From Bacteroidales bacterium UBA6346 (lineage in GTDB: Bacteria; Bacteroidota; Bacteroidia; Bacteroidales; UBA932), in contig DJSA01000018.1 of NCBI GenBank assembly GCA_002438905.1, forward strand, positions 1 to 8,187: a DNA stretch of 8,187 nt, given 5' to 3'. Shown here in pieces: positions 1 to 6,977 of the stretch (positions are counted from its first letter, which is position 1; each line of letters starts with the position of its first letter). Below the pieces are notes generated by a model that searched no databases, had not been told where the DNA came from, and worked only from the letters and a program-made list of their open reading frames with translations. Made by a program: the position numbers and the translations under genes.

Positions 1-24
1 TACTAACCGTTATACGAACCCACC
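1..24 (-). tRNA. 5' end of a tRNA gene, cut by the window edge
   Basis: Read on the minus strand from 24 to 1, the sequence fits the first 24 nucleotides of a tRNA: a 7-nt acceptor strand GGTGGGT, T8 and C9, D-stem GTAT, D-loop AACGGTTA containing the invariant A14, GG and A21, then GTA starting the other half of the D-stem (G10-C25 would need the next base, T11-A24, A12-T23, T13-G22 wobble). The anticodon lies outside the window, so the isotype is unknown; the TC-GTAT-AACGGTTA pattern resembles Glu, Gln or Gly tRNAs. A good Bacteroidota promoter lies about 45 bp upstream on the same strand, and there is no ATG between it and the edge, which suits a stable RNA better than a protein gene. The acceptor and T arms cannot be checked. 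Confidence 0.6.
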
Positions 25-71
25 GCGCGTGAATTTCAACGAAATTCCAAAGCCTTTTTACAAAGGGATTG

Positions 72-102
72 CAAAGGTATGTAATATTTTTCAGAGAGCA
101 AA
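72..102 (-). promoter_or_regulatory. Bacteroidota-type promoter reading left, toward the tRNA
   Basis: On the minus strand there is a -33 element TTTG (plus strand 99-102), exactly 19 bases, then a -7 element TACCTTTG (plus strand 72-79). This matches the known consensus for the primary sigma factor of Bacteroidota (TTTG, 19-21 bases, TAnnTTTG) at every defined position. Transcription should start near 65-68, giving a leader of about 42 nt before the presumed tRNA. The -33 element sits about 20 bp past the stop codon of the DUF4837 gene, so transcripts from that operon would read into this promoter unless terminated. I see no strong terminator between them. Confidence 0.7.
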
Positions 103-121
103 ATATTTTTACCTTTTATCT

Positions 122-1120
122 TTAACTTTTGAACTCATTTTCCCATTCCCACGAATATAGAAGCGCCTCGACCTGACGCAGGTAATGCCGCTTGTCATAT
201 TTTGGAGCATAGACGAATGCGTCAAGCGTCACTATCCACTTTCCGTCTGGGCTATAGAAGGAGTGCGAGACAAAAGGTCCTCCCATATAGTCGCCATAGA
301 CTTCCCAATATCCGCGCATCTCTGCAAAATTGCGTCCCTGATATTTCAGGTACTTGACGGACGGGGCCACAATCGGACTTGTAATCATGTAGGTATTGTC
401 GAACATCCCCGGAACATAGTTTTTCAAAAACTCGTTTCTTTTGGACACAAGTGATTCTTCTGAGAACGGATCTTCTCCGGCGGGATACTTGTAAACGAAA
501 ACCCCCTGATTGGTGTATTGGGTCTCGTAGGCAATCCACACAAAGTCTTCCGCGGCCTTTCGTACCGCATAGCCCACAGGAAAATGAAGAAAGCCACCGA
601 AGCGTTCCTCCAGAATGGGACGGATTCCCTTCTCTTCATATTGGATAGAATTGGCTATCACACGGTTACGTTCGGCTTGTTCTATCATGGTCACGATCTT
701 TAGCTTATTATCTTCGAAAAGCTGAACGGCCGAAGCCTCATCAATTGCCTCAAGTTTTATAACGCACTGCGGGCGTGCCCACACATCGTTAAGAAAACGC
801 ACCCCCGGCTCGGAAACGTGGGGATTGATGTTGCATATCAGAATGTTGCGGTGAATTTGAAATATGTTGGTGAATGCCGTTGGAACGATATTCACCACGG
901 AGTAAAGCGGCTCTCTTTGGGGAAGGAATGGACAATCGGAGGTCAGGGTATCGCGAATCGCCGTGCCAAGAGCTCCCTCCCACTCTCCTTGGCCGATCAC
1001 GACCAGAACCTCTCCGGCCTTACCGCTAACATTAGGCAACAAGGCCTTCTTGCGCTCGCCGCAGGAAATACAGAGAATGGAGGCAATAACAAAAATGAGG
1101 AACAGTCTGAACTTTTTCAT
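122..1120 (-). CDS. DUF4837 family lipoprotein
   Basis: This is a 332-residue predicted lipoprotein of the DUF4837 family, which is essentially confined to Bacteroidota and has no assigned function. The N-terminus has a basic start (MKKFR), a hydrophobic segment at residues 5-18 and a lipidation cysteine at 20, followed by GERKK, so it should be exported and lipid-anchored. The recognisable family signature is near the C-terminus: RGYWEVYGDYMGGPFVSHS at about 269-287, then a W-x-V-T-LD-A-FVYAP stretch that ends in a strand and a final helix. I chose the ATG at 1120 because it puts the charged n-region directly at the start; in-frame ATGs at 1156 and 1126 would prepend hydrophilic residues unlike a signal peptide. 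The gene is 73 bp after rseP on the same strand and is probably co-transcribed with it. No promoter of its own is visible. Confidence 0.85.
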   Translation of the reverse strand: MKKFRLFLIFVIASILCISCGERKKALLPNVSGKAGEVLVVIGQGEWEGALGTAIRDTLTSDCPFLPQREPLYSVVNIVPTAFTNIFQIHRNILICNINPHVSEPGVRFLNDVWARPQCVIKLEAIDEASAVQLFEDNKLKIVTMIEQAERNRVIANSIQYEEKGIRPILEERFGGFLHFPVGYAVRKAAEDFVWIAYETQYTNQGVFVYKYPAGEDPFSEESLVSKRNEFLKNYVPGMFDNTYMITSPIVAPSVKYLKYQGRNFAEMRGYWEVYGDYMGGPFVSHSFYSPDGKWIVTLDAFVYAPKYDKRHYLRQVEALLYSWEWENEFKS

Positions 1121-1193
1121 ATCCATAAATATTTTGTGTTCTTTTGGGATCTGCATCTATTTTCTCATCAGTCACATAAGCTCTCGCCCGGGC

Positions 1194-2501
1194 CTATCGG
1201 AGCAGACGCATTATGTCGTTGCCGAAGGCGAGAATCATGAGTGCAAAGATAAGAATCATTCCGATAACCTGCATAGCAATCAGGAACTTGTCGCTTGGTT
1301 TCTTTCCTGTGAGCATTTCATATAGGATAAACACGATGTGTCCTCCGTCAAGTGCAGGAATCGGGAGAAGATTCATCACACCGAGCATCACTGAAAGCAG
1401 CGCCAAAATATTCAGAAAGGCGTACCAGTTCCACGCGGATGGGAACACCTGACCGATGGCGATGAAACTGCCTACGGATTTGTACGCCTCAGTGCTCGGA
1501 GTGAAAACGAGTTTCATGTCTTTGAGGTAGTCACCGATCGTTGTGAACGTGTAGAGGAACCCAGCTGGAATCGCCTCAAAAAATCCGTATTTTTTGGTCT
1601 GAATATTTGGCATTGCAGTGAAGACACCTATTCTCCCAAGAGAGTCAATCGCAATGTCAAGAGAGAGCGTGTCACCGCTGCGGATAACCTTTGCAGTCGC
1701 CTGACCACCTGCCAAGTTTTTCAGAAGCGCTCGGCTATCCTGAAGGTATGGTACTGATTCTCCATCTATTGCAACTACACGGTCGCCCCTTTCAAGTCCG
1801 CGTCCAAAGTTTGGAGAAGCCGGAGGAATGCTGTCAATGACAAACGGAAGCGCCAGATCAAACATTCCTGGGATGTTCAGCACATCACCTATGCGGCTCC
1901 GGTCCATATAAAGTTCTAAAGTGTCGCCTCCACGAAGAAGAGTGACTTTTCTGACATCATTCCTCGCAAGATCTGCCTGAAGGAGTCCGAAATTTTCCTC
2001 CGGAACATCATCATACGCGATTATGTGGTCACCTGTGCGGAAACCCATATCATAGGCAAGTTCATTGACATAGATGTCGCTGCCCTCGTTGCTGATGTAA
2101 GACTGGCCCCATCCGGCTAGGATACCTATATATATAATGACTGCAAGGATGAAATTGAAAAGCACGCCCCCGGCCATCACAAGCAGCCTCTGCCACGCGG
2201 GGTGGCTGCGCAGTTCCCACGGCTTAGGCGCGGACTTCAGGTGCTCCGTGTCCATGGACTCATCGACCATTCCTGCTATCTTGCAGTATCCTCCGAGCGG
2301 AAGCCAGCCAATGCCATATTCGGTTTCGGAATTTTTGGGCTTGAAGCGGAAGAGTGCCTTTCCTCCCACATCGAAGAAAAGATAGAATTTGTCCACACGA
2401 ATCTTGAAAAGCTTCGCGAAAGTGAAGTGCCCGAGTTCATGGAAAAGAATGAGCACGGAAAGCGCAAGGATGACTTGCAGAGTTTTTATTATAATCTCCA
2501 T
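1194..2501 (-). CDS. rseP: RseP-family site-2 protease (M50 zinc metalloprotease)
   Basis: This 435-residue inner-membrane protease cleaves transmembrane substrates within the bilayer; in Escherichia coli the homologue cuts the anti-sigma factor RseA and remnant signal peptides. Visible landmarks in order: a first membrane helix carrying the zinc motif HELGH (H21, E22, H25); GYCKIAGM at 71-78, matching the conserved membrane-associated loop; a membrane segment at about 108-130; two PDZ domains at roughly 138-200 and 215-285; then helices around 360-380 and 405-427, with NLLPIPALDGGH at 377-388 supplying the third zinc ligand, D385. Length and order are normal for the family. The gene starts 43 bp after dxr, on the same strand, with an A-rich upstream region and no Shine-Dalgarno sequence. 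The physiological substrate here cannot be told from the window; no sigma or anti-sigma gene is nearby. Confidence 0.95.
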   Translation of the reverse strand: MEIIIKTLQVILALSVLILFHELGHFTFAKLFKIRVDKFYLFFDVGGKALFRFKPKNSETEYGIGWLPLGGYCKIAGMVDESMDTEHLKSAPKPWELRSHPAWQRLLVMAGGVLFNFILAVIIYIGILAGWGQSYISNEGSDIYVNELAYDMGFRTGDHIIAYDDVPEENFGLLQADLARNDVRKVTLLRGGDTLELYMDRSRIGDVLNIPGMFDLALPFVIDSIPPASPNFGRGLERGDRVVAIDGESVPYLQDSRALLKNLAGGQATAKVIRSGDTLSLDIAIDSLGRIGVFTAMPNIQTKKYGFFEAIPAGFLYTFTTIGDYLKDMKLVFTPSTEAYKSVGSFIAIGQVFPSAWNWYAFLNILALLSVMLGVMNLLPIPALDGGHIVFILYEMLTGKKPSDKFLIAMQVIGMILIFALMILAFGNDIMRLLR

Positions 2502-2544
2502 ATTTTCAATGCATTACTTTGAGGACCTATTGCAAATTCCCGCA

Positions 2545-3717
2545 CTATGGCCTAAGGCGCCCTAAACCAATCAGCGTCCGAGCCAAAGTCACGGCGCAGT
2601 CATTTGTGGCGAATATGTCGTCAAGCGACGGCTCCTTCACAAAATCAACGCGATCCATGCATTCAGAGACGATATCCACTATGCCGTAGAAGCTGATTTC
2701 ATTCCTGAGAAATGCGGCAACCGCCACTTCGTTGGCCGCGTTCATCGCACACGGAATGTTTCCGCCGCGCTCCAGTGACTTGAAGGCAAGTTCCAGAGCC
2801 GGAAAACGCTCAAGGTCAGGGGCATCGAATGTCAGAGAGCCGAGCCGTGCGAAGTCAATCTTCTTGTTGTCAAGCGGCAGACGGTGAGGATAGGCGAGCG
2901 CAAACTGAATAGGCTCACGCATGTCCGGACAGCCTAGTTGCGCGATCACCGCACCGTCAGCATACTCCACCATAGAATGAACTATCGACTCCGGATGCAC
3001 CACGACATTTATCTTTTCCAGCCCCACGCCGAACAGCCATTTGGCTTCAATGACCTCGAAGCCCTTGTTCATCATCGTCGCGGAATCAATTGTTATCTTG
3101 CTGCCCATGCTCCAGTTCGGATGCCGAAGCGCGTCACAGGCCTTAGCCACGGCAATCTTCGACTTTTCCCACGTGCGGAAAGGACCGCCAGAGGCCGTCA
3201 GATGTATCTTCTCCAAAGGATTGCGGTTCGCCCCGAGCAGGCACTGGAAGATTGCGGAATGCTCCGAATCCACAGGGAGTATCGCAACGCGGTTCTTTTC
3301 TGCAAGCCTCATGACAATGGGACCAGCGGCTACGAGCGTTTCTTTGTTTGCAAGCGCGATGGTCTTGCCAGCCTCAATCGCCGCCACTGTGGAACGAAGC
3401 CCGCTAAACCCGACCATGGACGTAAGGACTATGTCAATGTTGTCCGACTTAACAAGCTCACAGACAGAGTCCATTCCTGCAAAAACCTTTATCATCCTCG
3501 GCTGCAGCGCATCGGCGACTTCGGTATATTTCGCCTCATTGCATATCACTACATTGTTCACGTCAAATTCAATTGCTTGACGAATAAGCAGATCGGAACT
3601 ATTATTGGCTGTAAGTAGTTCTACTTCAAAGAGATCCTGATGTTGATGTATCACATCGAGAGCCTGACGCCCTATCGAGCCGGTTGAGCCGAGTATCGCC
3701 ACCCTTCTTTTTCCCAT
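2545..3717 (-). CDS. dxr: 1-deoxy-D-xylulose 5-phosphate reductoisomerase
   Basis: Dxr (IspC) converts 1-deoxy-D-xylulose 5-phosphate to 2-C-methyl-D-erythritol 4-phosphate with NADPH, the committed step of the MEP pathway to isoprenoids such as undecaprenyl phosphate and quinones. The 390-residue length is typical. The NADPH-binding loop GSTGSIG is at 10-16, and NKETLVAAG at 124-132. The metal ligands align as D150, E152 (in PVDSEHSA) and E221 (in MMNKGFE), corresponding to E. coli D150, E152 and E231. The substrate-binding SGGPFR (S176), H199 and W202 in HPNWSMGSK, N217 and K218 are all present. VVHPESIVHSMVEYADG at 239-255 is the family signature, and MNAANEVAVAAF at 325-336 begins the C-terminal domain. 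All catalytic residues are intact. The start codon is only 3 bp from the TAG stop of the upstream M23 gene, which implies one transcript and possibly coupled translation. Confidence 0.97.
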   Translation of the reverse strand: MGKRRVAILGSTGSIGRQALDVIHQHQDLFEVELLTANNSSDLLIRQAIEFDVNNVVICNEAKYTEVADALQPRMIKVFAGMDSVCELVKSDNIDIVLTSMVGFSGLRSTVAAIEAGKTIALANKETLVAAGPIVMRLAEKNRVAILPVDSEHSAIFQCLLGANRNPLEKIHLTASGGPFRTWEKSKIAVAKACDALRHPNWSMGSKITIDSATMMNKGFEVIEAKWLFGVGLEKINVVVHPESIVHSMVEYADGAVIAQLGCPDMREPIQFALAYPHRLPLDNKKIDFARLGSLTFDAPDLERFPALELAFKSLERGGNIPCAMNAANEVAVAAFLRNEISFYGIVDIVSECMDRVDFVKEPSLDDIFATNDCAVTLARTLIGLGRLRP

Positions 3718-3720
3718 AGC

Positions 3721-4569
3721 CTAAAAATTCACATATTTTGCCGGATCGACCGACTCCCCCTTATACCAGAGTTCGAACCTCAGATGATCTCCAACAGCGA
3801 GGTTCTCCGCACTGCCGACAAGTGCAATCGGAGTTCCGGCCGTCACCTTGTCCCCCGTATTCTTCAGAAGTTTCTCGGTGTGCTGGTAGATAGACACCAC
3901 GTCGTCAGGGTGCTGAATCTGAATCGTATAGCCTGCGTCATTGTTCCAACCGGTGAATATTACCGTGCCATCGAGAGTTGCCATGACCACCGAATTGGCC
4001 GGAGCCGTAATGTCCACGTAAGGATGGACATACTTGTCATACGGCTTGCTCACAACACCTTTGAGCGGAGAGAAGAAATGTATGCCCTCTATCGGAAGTT
4101 CCCTCTTCTGTCCTGCCGAGAGGTCGAAACGCTCTTCCTCTACGATGGCCTCGCGGAAATCCGCATCGGAGCCGCTGTCCGGCTCATCCGAGGCTACGGC
4201 CATCGTGGTGTCCGTTCCGGAGAGAATACCTTGAATATCAACGGTTTCATCACCTTCGACCACCTTGCGCAGATTCTCCGAATATAACTCCCAACGACCA
4301 ATCACTTGTTCGAGGGAATCAATCCGGATTGCATTGCTGATAGCATCTCTCTTCGAGTGCTCGTCAGGATAGCCGGGTATGAAGGTCTTAAGCGGAGTGT
4401 AGGCCACCAGACACCACATGAGCGCGCAGAGCAGCAGGAGAAAATTTCCCAATACCATAATAGACATCGGCCGTGTGAACTTGATAGATTTCAACGGCTT
4501 GTGGGTCATGTCCTCAACAAGGGTGAGCACATAGCGGTGAACTTTTTTATCTTTATTTTGTTGAGCCAT
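3721..4569 (-). CDS. Membrane-anchored M23/LytM-fold protein with a degenerate zinc site
   Basis: This 282-residue protein has a basic cytoplasmic N-terminus (1-35), one membrane helix at about 36-57, a periplasmic linker that is probably helical and is acidic around 105-148, and a C-terminal LytM/M23 domain at about 165-282. M23 domains normally cleave peptidoglycan peptide bridges with zinc held by HxxxD and the second His of HxH. Here HPYVD (H182, D186) is kept and the H of YQH (H230) is present, but the usual HLHFE reads HLRFE (H262, R264), so the third zinc ligand is arginine. I checked this codon on the minus strand: CTG-AGG after CAT. By analogy with EnvC and NlpD of E. coli, whose degenerate LytM domains activate amidases, this may be a regulator or scaffold and not an enzyme; that is inference. 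It is the first gene of the block with dxr, rseP and DUF4837. Start at 4569 gives a normal N-terminus for the Bacteroidota family. Confidence 0.88.
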   Translation of the reverse strand: MAQQNKDKKVHRYVLTLVEDMTHKPLKSIKFTRPMSIMVLGNFLLLLCALMWCLVAYTPLKTFIPGYPDEHSKRDAISNAIRIDSLEQVIGRWELYSENLRKVVEGDETVDIQGILSGTDTTMAVASDEPDSGSDADFREAIVEEERFDLSAGQKRELPIEGIHFFSPLKGVVSKPYDKYVHPYVDITAPANSVVMATLDGTVIFTGWNNDAGYTIQIQHPDDVVSIYQHTEKLLKNTGDKVTAGTPIALVGSAENLAVGDHLRFELWYKGESVDPAKYVNF

Positions 4570-4587
4570 GGTTTAATGTTAACTTTG
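4557..4587 (+). promoter_or_regulatory. Bacteroidota-type promoter for ruvX, predicting a leaderless mRNA
   Basis: A -33 element TTTG at 4557-4560, 19 intervening bases and a -7 element TAACTTTG at 4580-4587 match the Bacteroidota consensus exactly. In this promoter class transcription begins about 4-8 bases after the -7 element, here about 4591-4595, which coincides with the ruvX ATG at 4594. The -33 element overlaps the first codons of the divergent M23 gene (start 4569), so the promoter lies partly in coding sequence of the opposite strand. It should drive ruvX, def, the mutase and the M23-LysM gene unless internal promoters exist. Confidence 0.65.
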
Positions 4588-4593
4588 CAGCCT

Positions 4594-5007
4594 ATGGACA
4601 GACTTATAGGAATAGACTACGGACGCAAAAGAGTCGGAGTCGCGGTGAGCGACCCGCTCGGAATCTTCGCGTCTGCCCTGGACACGATACATTCTGCAAA
4701 GATAATAGAATATCTCAAAACTTATACTCAAAATGAGAATGTCGTGAAGTTTGTCGTCGGGTATCCTATGAACATGAACGGTCAGCCTTCGGAAGCCGCT
4801 GCAGACGTGGACGTGTTCCTGAAGACACTGCGCAAGGCATTTCCCGAAATTCCCGTGGAACTCGAGGACGAGCGTTTCACTTCGGTTCTCGCGCATAGGG
4901 CGATGATTGATGGAGGAATGAAGAAAAAGGATCGAAGGGACAAGGAGAGTGTCGACAAGATCAGCGCGGCAATAATACTGCAGAGCTACATGGACCGGAC
5001 AAGATAA
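4594..5007 (+). CDS. ruvX: RuvX/YqgF family RNase H-fold nuclease (putative Holliday junction resolvase)
   Basis: This is a 137-residue cytoplasmic protein of the YqgF/RuvX family, which has an RNase H-like fold. Members have been linked to Holliday junction resolution and, in E. coli, to 16S rRNA 5' maturation. The sequence begins MDRLIGIDYGRKRVGVAVSD, with catalytic D8 in the first strand; VVGYPMNMNGQ at 54-64 is the conserved central motif; DERFTSVLA at 92-100 carries the acidic residue E93; and VDKISAAIILQ at 120-130 supplies D121. All the usual acidic residues are therefore present and the length is standard. The reading frame stays open far upstream, but the ATG at 4594 is the family start; an in-frame ATG at 4576 would sit before the predicted transcription start. 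No Shine-Dalgarno sequence is present, consistent with a leaderless mRNA. The next gene, def, follows after 40 bp. Confidence 0.93.
   Translation: MDRLIGIDYGRKRVGVAVSDPLGIFASALDTIHSAKIIEYLKTYTQNENVVKFVVGYPMNMNGQPSEAAADVDVFLKTLRKAFPEIPVELEDERFTSVLAHRAMIDGGMKKKDRRDKESVDKISAAIILQSYMDRTR
4697..4704 (-). promoter_or_regulatory. Possible -7 element for the M23-dxr-rseP block, inside ruvX
   Basis: On the minus strand this reads TATCTTTG, a full match to the Bacteroidota -7 consensus, and it points toward the M23 gene that starts at 4569. It would give a leader of about 120 nt antisense to the 5' part of ruvX. The nearest TTTG elements are 11 and 24 bases upstream instead of 19-21, so the -33 part is poor. 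A lone match of this kind is expected about four times by chance in a window this size, counting both strands. I list it only because no better promoter for the minus-strand block is visible in the 24-bp gap. Confidence 0.2.
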
Positions 5008-5047
5008 TCCGGAATTTCGAATAAAATGATCAAAATTAAATATATAT

Positions 5048-5596
5048 ATGATTTTACCTATATATCTTTATGGACAGGAAGTGCTTCGCCGTGCGGACGA
5101 CGAGGCCGATCTTGCAAAAAAGGATGAATTGACGAAACTCATCGATGACATGAAGGAGACTCTCAAGAATGCGGACGGGTGCGGGCTTGCAGCTCCTCAA
5201 GTCGGCGTTCCGTTGAGGGTTCTCATTGTTGATGGGACAGAACTGACCGACACATATCCTTATCTCAAGGATTTCAGACGCACAATGATAAATCCTAAGG
5301 TTCTCGAAGAGAGTAAGGAAACATGTTCATATTCAGAGGGTTGCCTCAGCATTCCCGGCATATACGCTGAAGTCGTGAGACCGGCATCGATAAAAGTGGA
5401 GTACTACGATGAGAATTTCGAGCGTCAAGTGGAAGTCTTCGACAAGTTCGGATGCCGTATGGTGCAGCACGAGATGGCTCACCTTGATGGCAAGTTATTT
5501 GTTGATGAGCTCTCCCCGATCAGAAAAAAGATAATTGCTAAAAAACTCCAAAACATTGCGTCACGCAAGGTCCAGACGAGATACAGATCAAAATAA
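5048..5596 (+). CDS. def: Peptide deformylase
   Basis: Peptide deformylase removes the formyl group from the N-terminal methionine of new proteins as they leave the ribosome, using an Fe2+ or Zn2+ centre. The 182-residue protein starts MILPIYLYGQEVLRR, the normal Bacteroidota start. Motif 1, GCGLAAPQ, is at 44-51 with catalytic Q51. Motif 2, EGCLS, is at 97-101 with metal ligand C99. Motif 3 is QHEMAHLDG at 140-148 with ligands H141 and H145 and catalytic E142. The usual motif 3 is HExDH, so alanine replaces aspartate at 144; this position is not a metal ligand. The protein should be active. The gene is 40 bp after ruvX and 19 bp before the mutase, so it is probably in the same transcript. 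The region before the ATG is A/T-only in its last bases and has no Shine-Dalgarno sequence. Confidence 0.96.
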   Translation: MILPIYLYGQEVLRRADDEADLAKKDELTKLIDDMKETLKNADGCGLAAPQVGVPLRVLIVDGTELTDTYPYLKDFRRTMINPKVLEESKETCSYSEGCLSIPGIYAEVVRPASIKVEYYDENFERQVEVFDKFGCRMVQHEMAHLDGKLFVDELSPIRKKIIAKKLQNIASRKVQTRYRSK

Positions 5597-5615
5597 CCAA
5601 TTAAATTTCAAGGAA

Positions 5616-6977
5616 ATGGGAGCATTTCACGCATATGACATTAGGGGCATCTGGAATGTCGATTGGGACGAGGATGTCGCGTATAAGGTTGGCTTTTTCG
5701 TGCCGGAACTTCTCGAAACCGACAAGGTTCTTCTCGGTCGGGACTGCCGGCTCTCTTCAGAAACTATTCATGATGCCGTGATCCGAGGTGTGACTGATGC
5801 TGGTGCAGACATTTACGACATTGGTCTCAGTACAACCCCTATGGTGTATTTCGGGACGGCAAATTATGGATTCAAGGCATCTATACAAATTACCGCGTCT
5901 CACAATCCCGCAGAGTACAATGGCCTTAAAGTCTCTACGACGAATGCCGCTGCAGTCGGATTCGACGCCGGACTCGGAACCATCAAACAGTGGATTGACG
6001 AAGGAAAGCCATGCACACCGGCCACGGTCAAAGGGAAGGTTTATAAAAAGGATATACATAAGGACTATCTAGACTTTCTCCTGAAATATAGGGAGGATTG
6101 GTCTAACCTTAAGATTGCCATGGATCTCTCCAACGGAATGGCAAACCTTTATGCTAAAGAAATCTTCGGAAACCAGCCGTCCTACATTTTCGACACAATT
6201 GACGGACGCTTTCCGAATCATGAGCCTAATCCTCTGATTGCCAAGAATATTGTGGCTTTACAGGAACTTGTGCGCAAGACTGGAGCCGACATTGGGGTGA
6301 TATATGATGGTGACGCGGACCGCGTGATGTTCGTAGATGAAAACGCGAGGTTTATCTCCCCGGATCTGATGATTGCGGTGCTCGGTCATTACTTCTTGGA
6401 AAAGAAAGGGCTCAGGGGCATAGTTCTGCAGGATATCCGAAGTTCAAAGGCCGTGGGGGAATATTTGACTCCGATGGGAGCCACGATGGCCACATGGAAG
6501 GTTGGACGCGCATTCGCAGCCAACAAACTTCGTGAACTTGATGGAATCTATGGCGGCGAGCTCGCGGGCCACTACTATTTCCGTGACTTCTTCTATTCCG
6601 ATAGCGGACTTCTCGCATCGATGCTCATACTCGATGTGGTGGCGGCAATGAAAAGGAAGGGGATTTCCTTGAGTCAGCTGATTTCCCGTATCGCGAAATA
6701 CAAGAATTCGGGGGAGATCAATTTCAAGATAGAAGACAAGAAAGACGCCATGGATGCTGTCCGTGACCATTTCCTCGCACAGGAAAAACCGACAGCCTAC
6801 ATGGACTTCGATGGCTACCGGGTCGAGTTTCCCCACTGGTGGTTCAACATACGCCCATCTAATACAGAGCCTTATCTGAGGTTCATCTGCGAGGCCGATT
6901 CCGATGAACTTTTGGAAGCCAAGATCGCGCAGGTGAAGGACATACTTGAAAACAAATTCGGAGGCGTGCAGGAATGA
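5616..6977 (+). CDS. Phosphomannomutase/phosphoglucomutase (alpha-D-phosphohexomutase family)
   Basis: This 453-residue cytoplasmic enzyme interconverts hexose 1-phosphates and 6-phosphates, feeding nucleotide-sugar synthesis for polysaccharide, LPS or glycoprotein. The four family landmarks are in order: the phosphoserine loop TASHNPAEYNG (S95, 93-103); the Mg2+ loop DGDADR at 231-236; the sugar-binding loop GELAGHYYF at 314-322; and the phosphate-binding loop RPSNTEPYLRF at 413-423. Two substrate-contact positions differ from the well-studied Pseudomonas aeruginosa enzyme: its GEMSGH is GELAGH here (S327 to A317), and its TGH is VGR (H308 to R298). Preference for mannose, glucose or glucosamine phosphates therefore cannot be assigned, although domain 4 fits PMM/PGM better than GlmM. 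I chose the ATG at 5616 because homologues begin with the AFHAYDIRG strand; the frame is open upstream into def, but that part is def out of frame. Its TGA overlaps the next gene's ATG. Confidence 0.9.
   Translation: MGAFHAYDIRGIWNVDWDEDVAYKVGFFVPELLETDKVLLGRDCRLSSETIHDAVIRGVTDAGADIYDIGLSTTPMVYFGTANYGFKASIQITASHNPAEYNGLKVSTTNAAAVGFDAGLGTIKQWIDEGKPCTPATVKGKVYKKDIHKDYLDFLLKYREDWSNLKIAMDLSNGMANLYAKEIFGNQPSYIFDTIDGRFPNHEPNPLIAKNIVALQELVRKTGADIGVIYDGDADRVMFVDENARFISPDLMIAVLGHYFLEKKGLRGIVLQDIRSSKAVGEYLTPMGATMATWKVGRAFAANKLRELDGIYGGELAGHYYFRDFFYSDSGLLASMLILDVVAAMKRKGISLSQLISRIAKYKNSGEINFKIEDKKDAMDAVRDHFLAQEKPTAYMDFDGYRVEFPHWWFNIRPSNTEPYLRFICEADSDELLEAKIAQVKDILENKFGGVQE

Noticed and set aside
83..107. 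AATATTTT / AAAATATT inverted repeat as a terminator for the DUF4837 operon
   Set aside because: The stem is entirely A-T and lies in the spacer of the leftward promoter. It would be too weak to terminate, and no T-run follows on the minus strand.
1186..1193. GCCCGGGC palindrome at the rseP stop codon as an operator or terminator
   Set aside because: It is an isolated 8-bp palindrome with no flanking pairing or T-run and is readily explained by chance.
2938..3618. Long plus-strand open frame of 226 codons opposite dxr
   Set aside because: It is the antisense shadow of dxr, is rich in His, Arg and Cys as such shadows are, and has no recognisable domain.
4306..4593. N-terminal extension of ruvX reading through the divergent M23 gene
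   Set aside because: The extension is the antisense of M23 coding sequence. RuvX homologues begin at MDRLIGIDYG, and the predicted promoter lies downstream of the extended start.
4995..5012. CCGGA / TCCGG inverted repeat spanning the ruvX stop codon, as a terminator
   Set aside because: The stem is only 5 bp with an 8-base loop and is followed by AATTT, not a T-run. The close spacing of ruvX and def also argues for one transcript.
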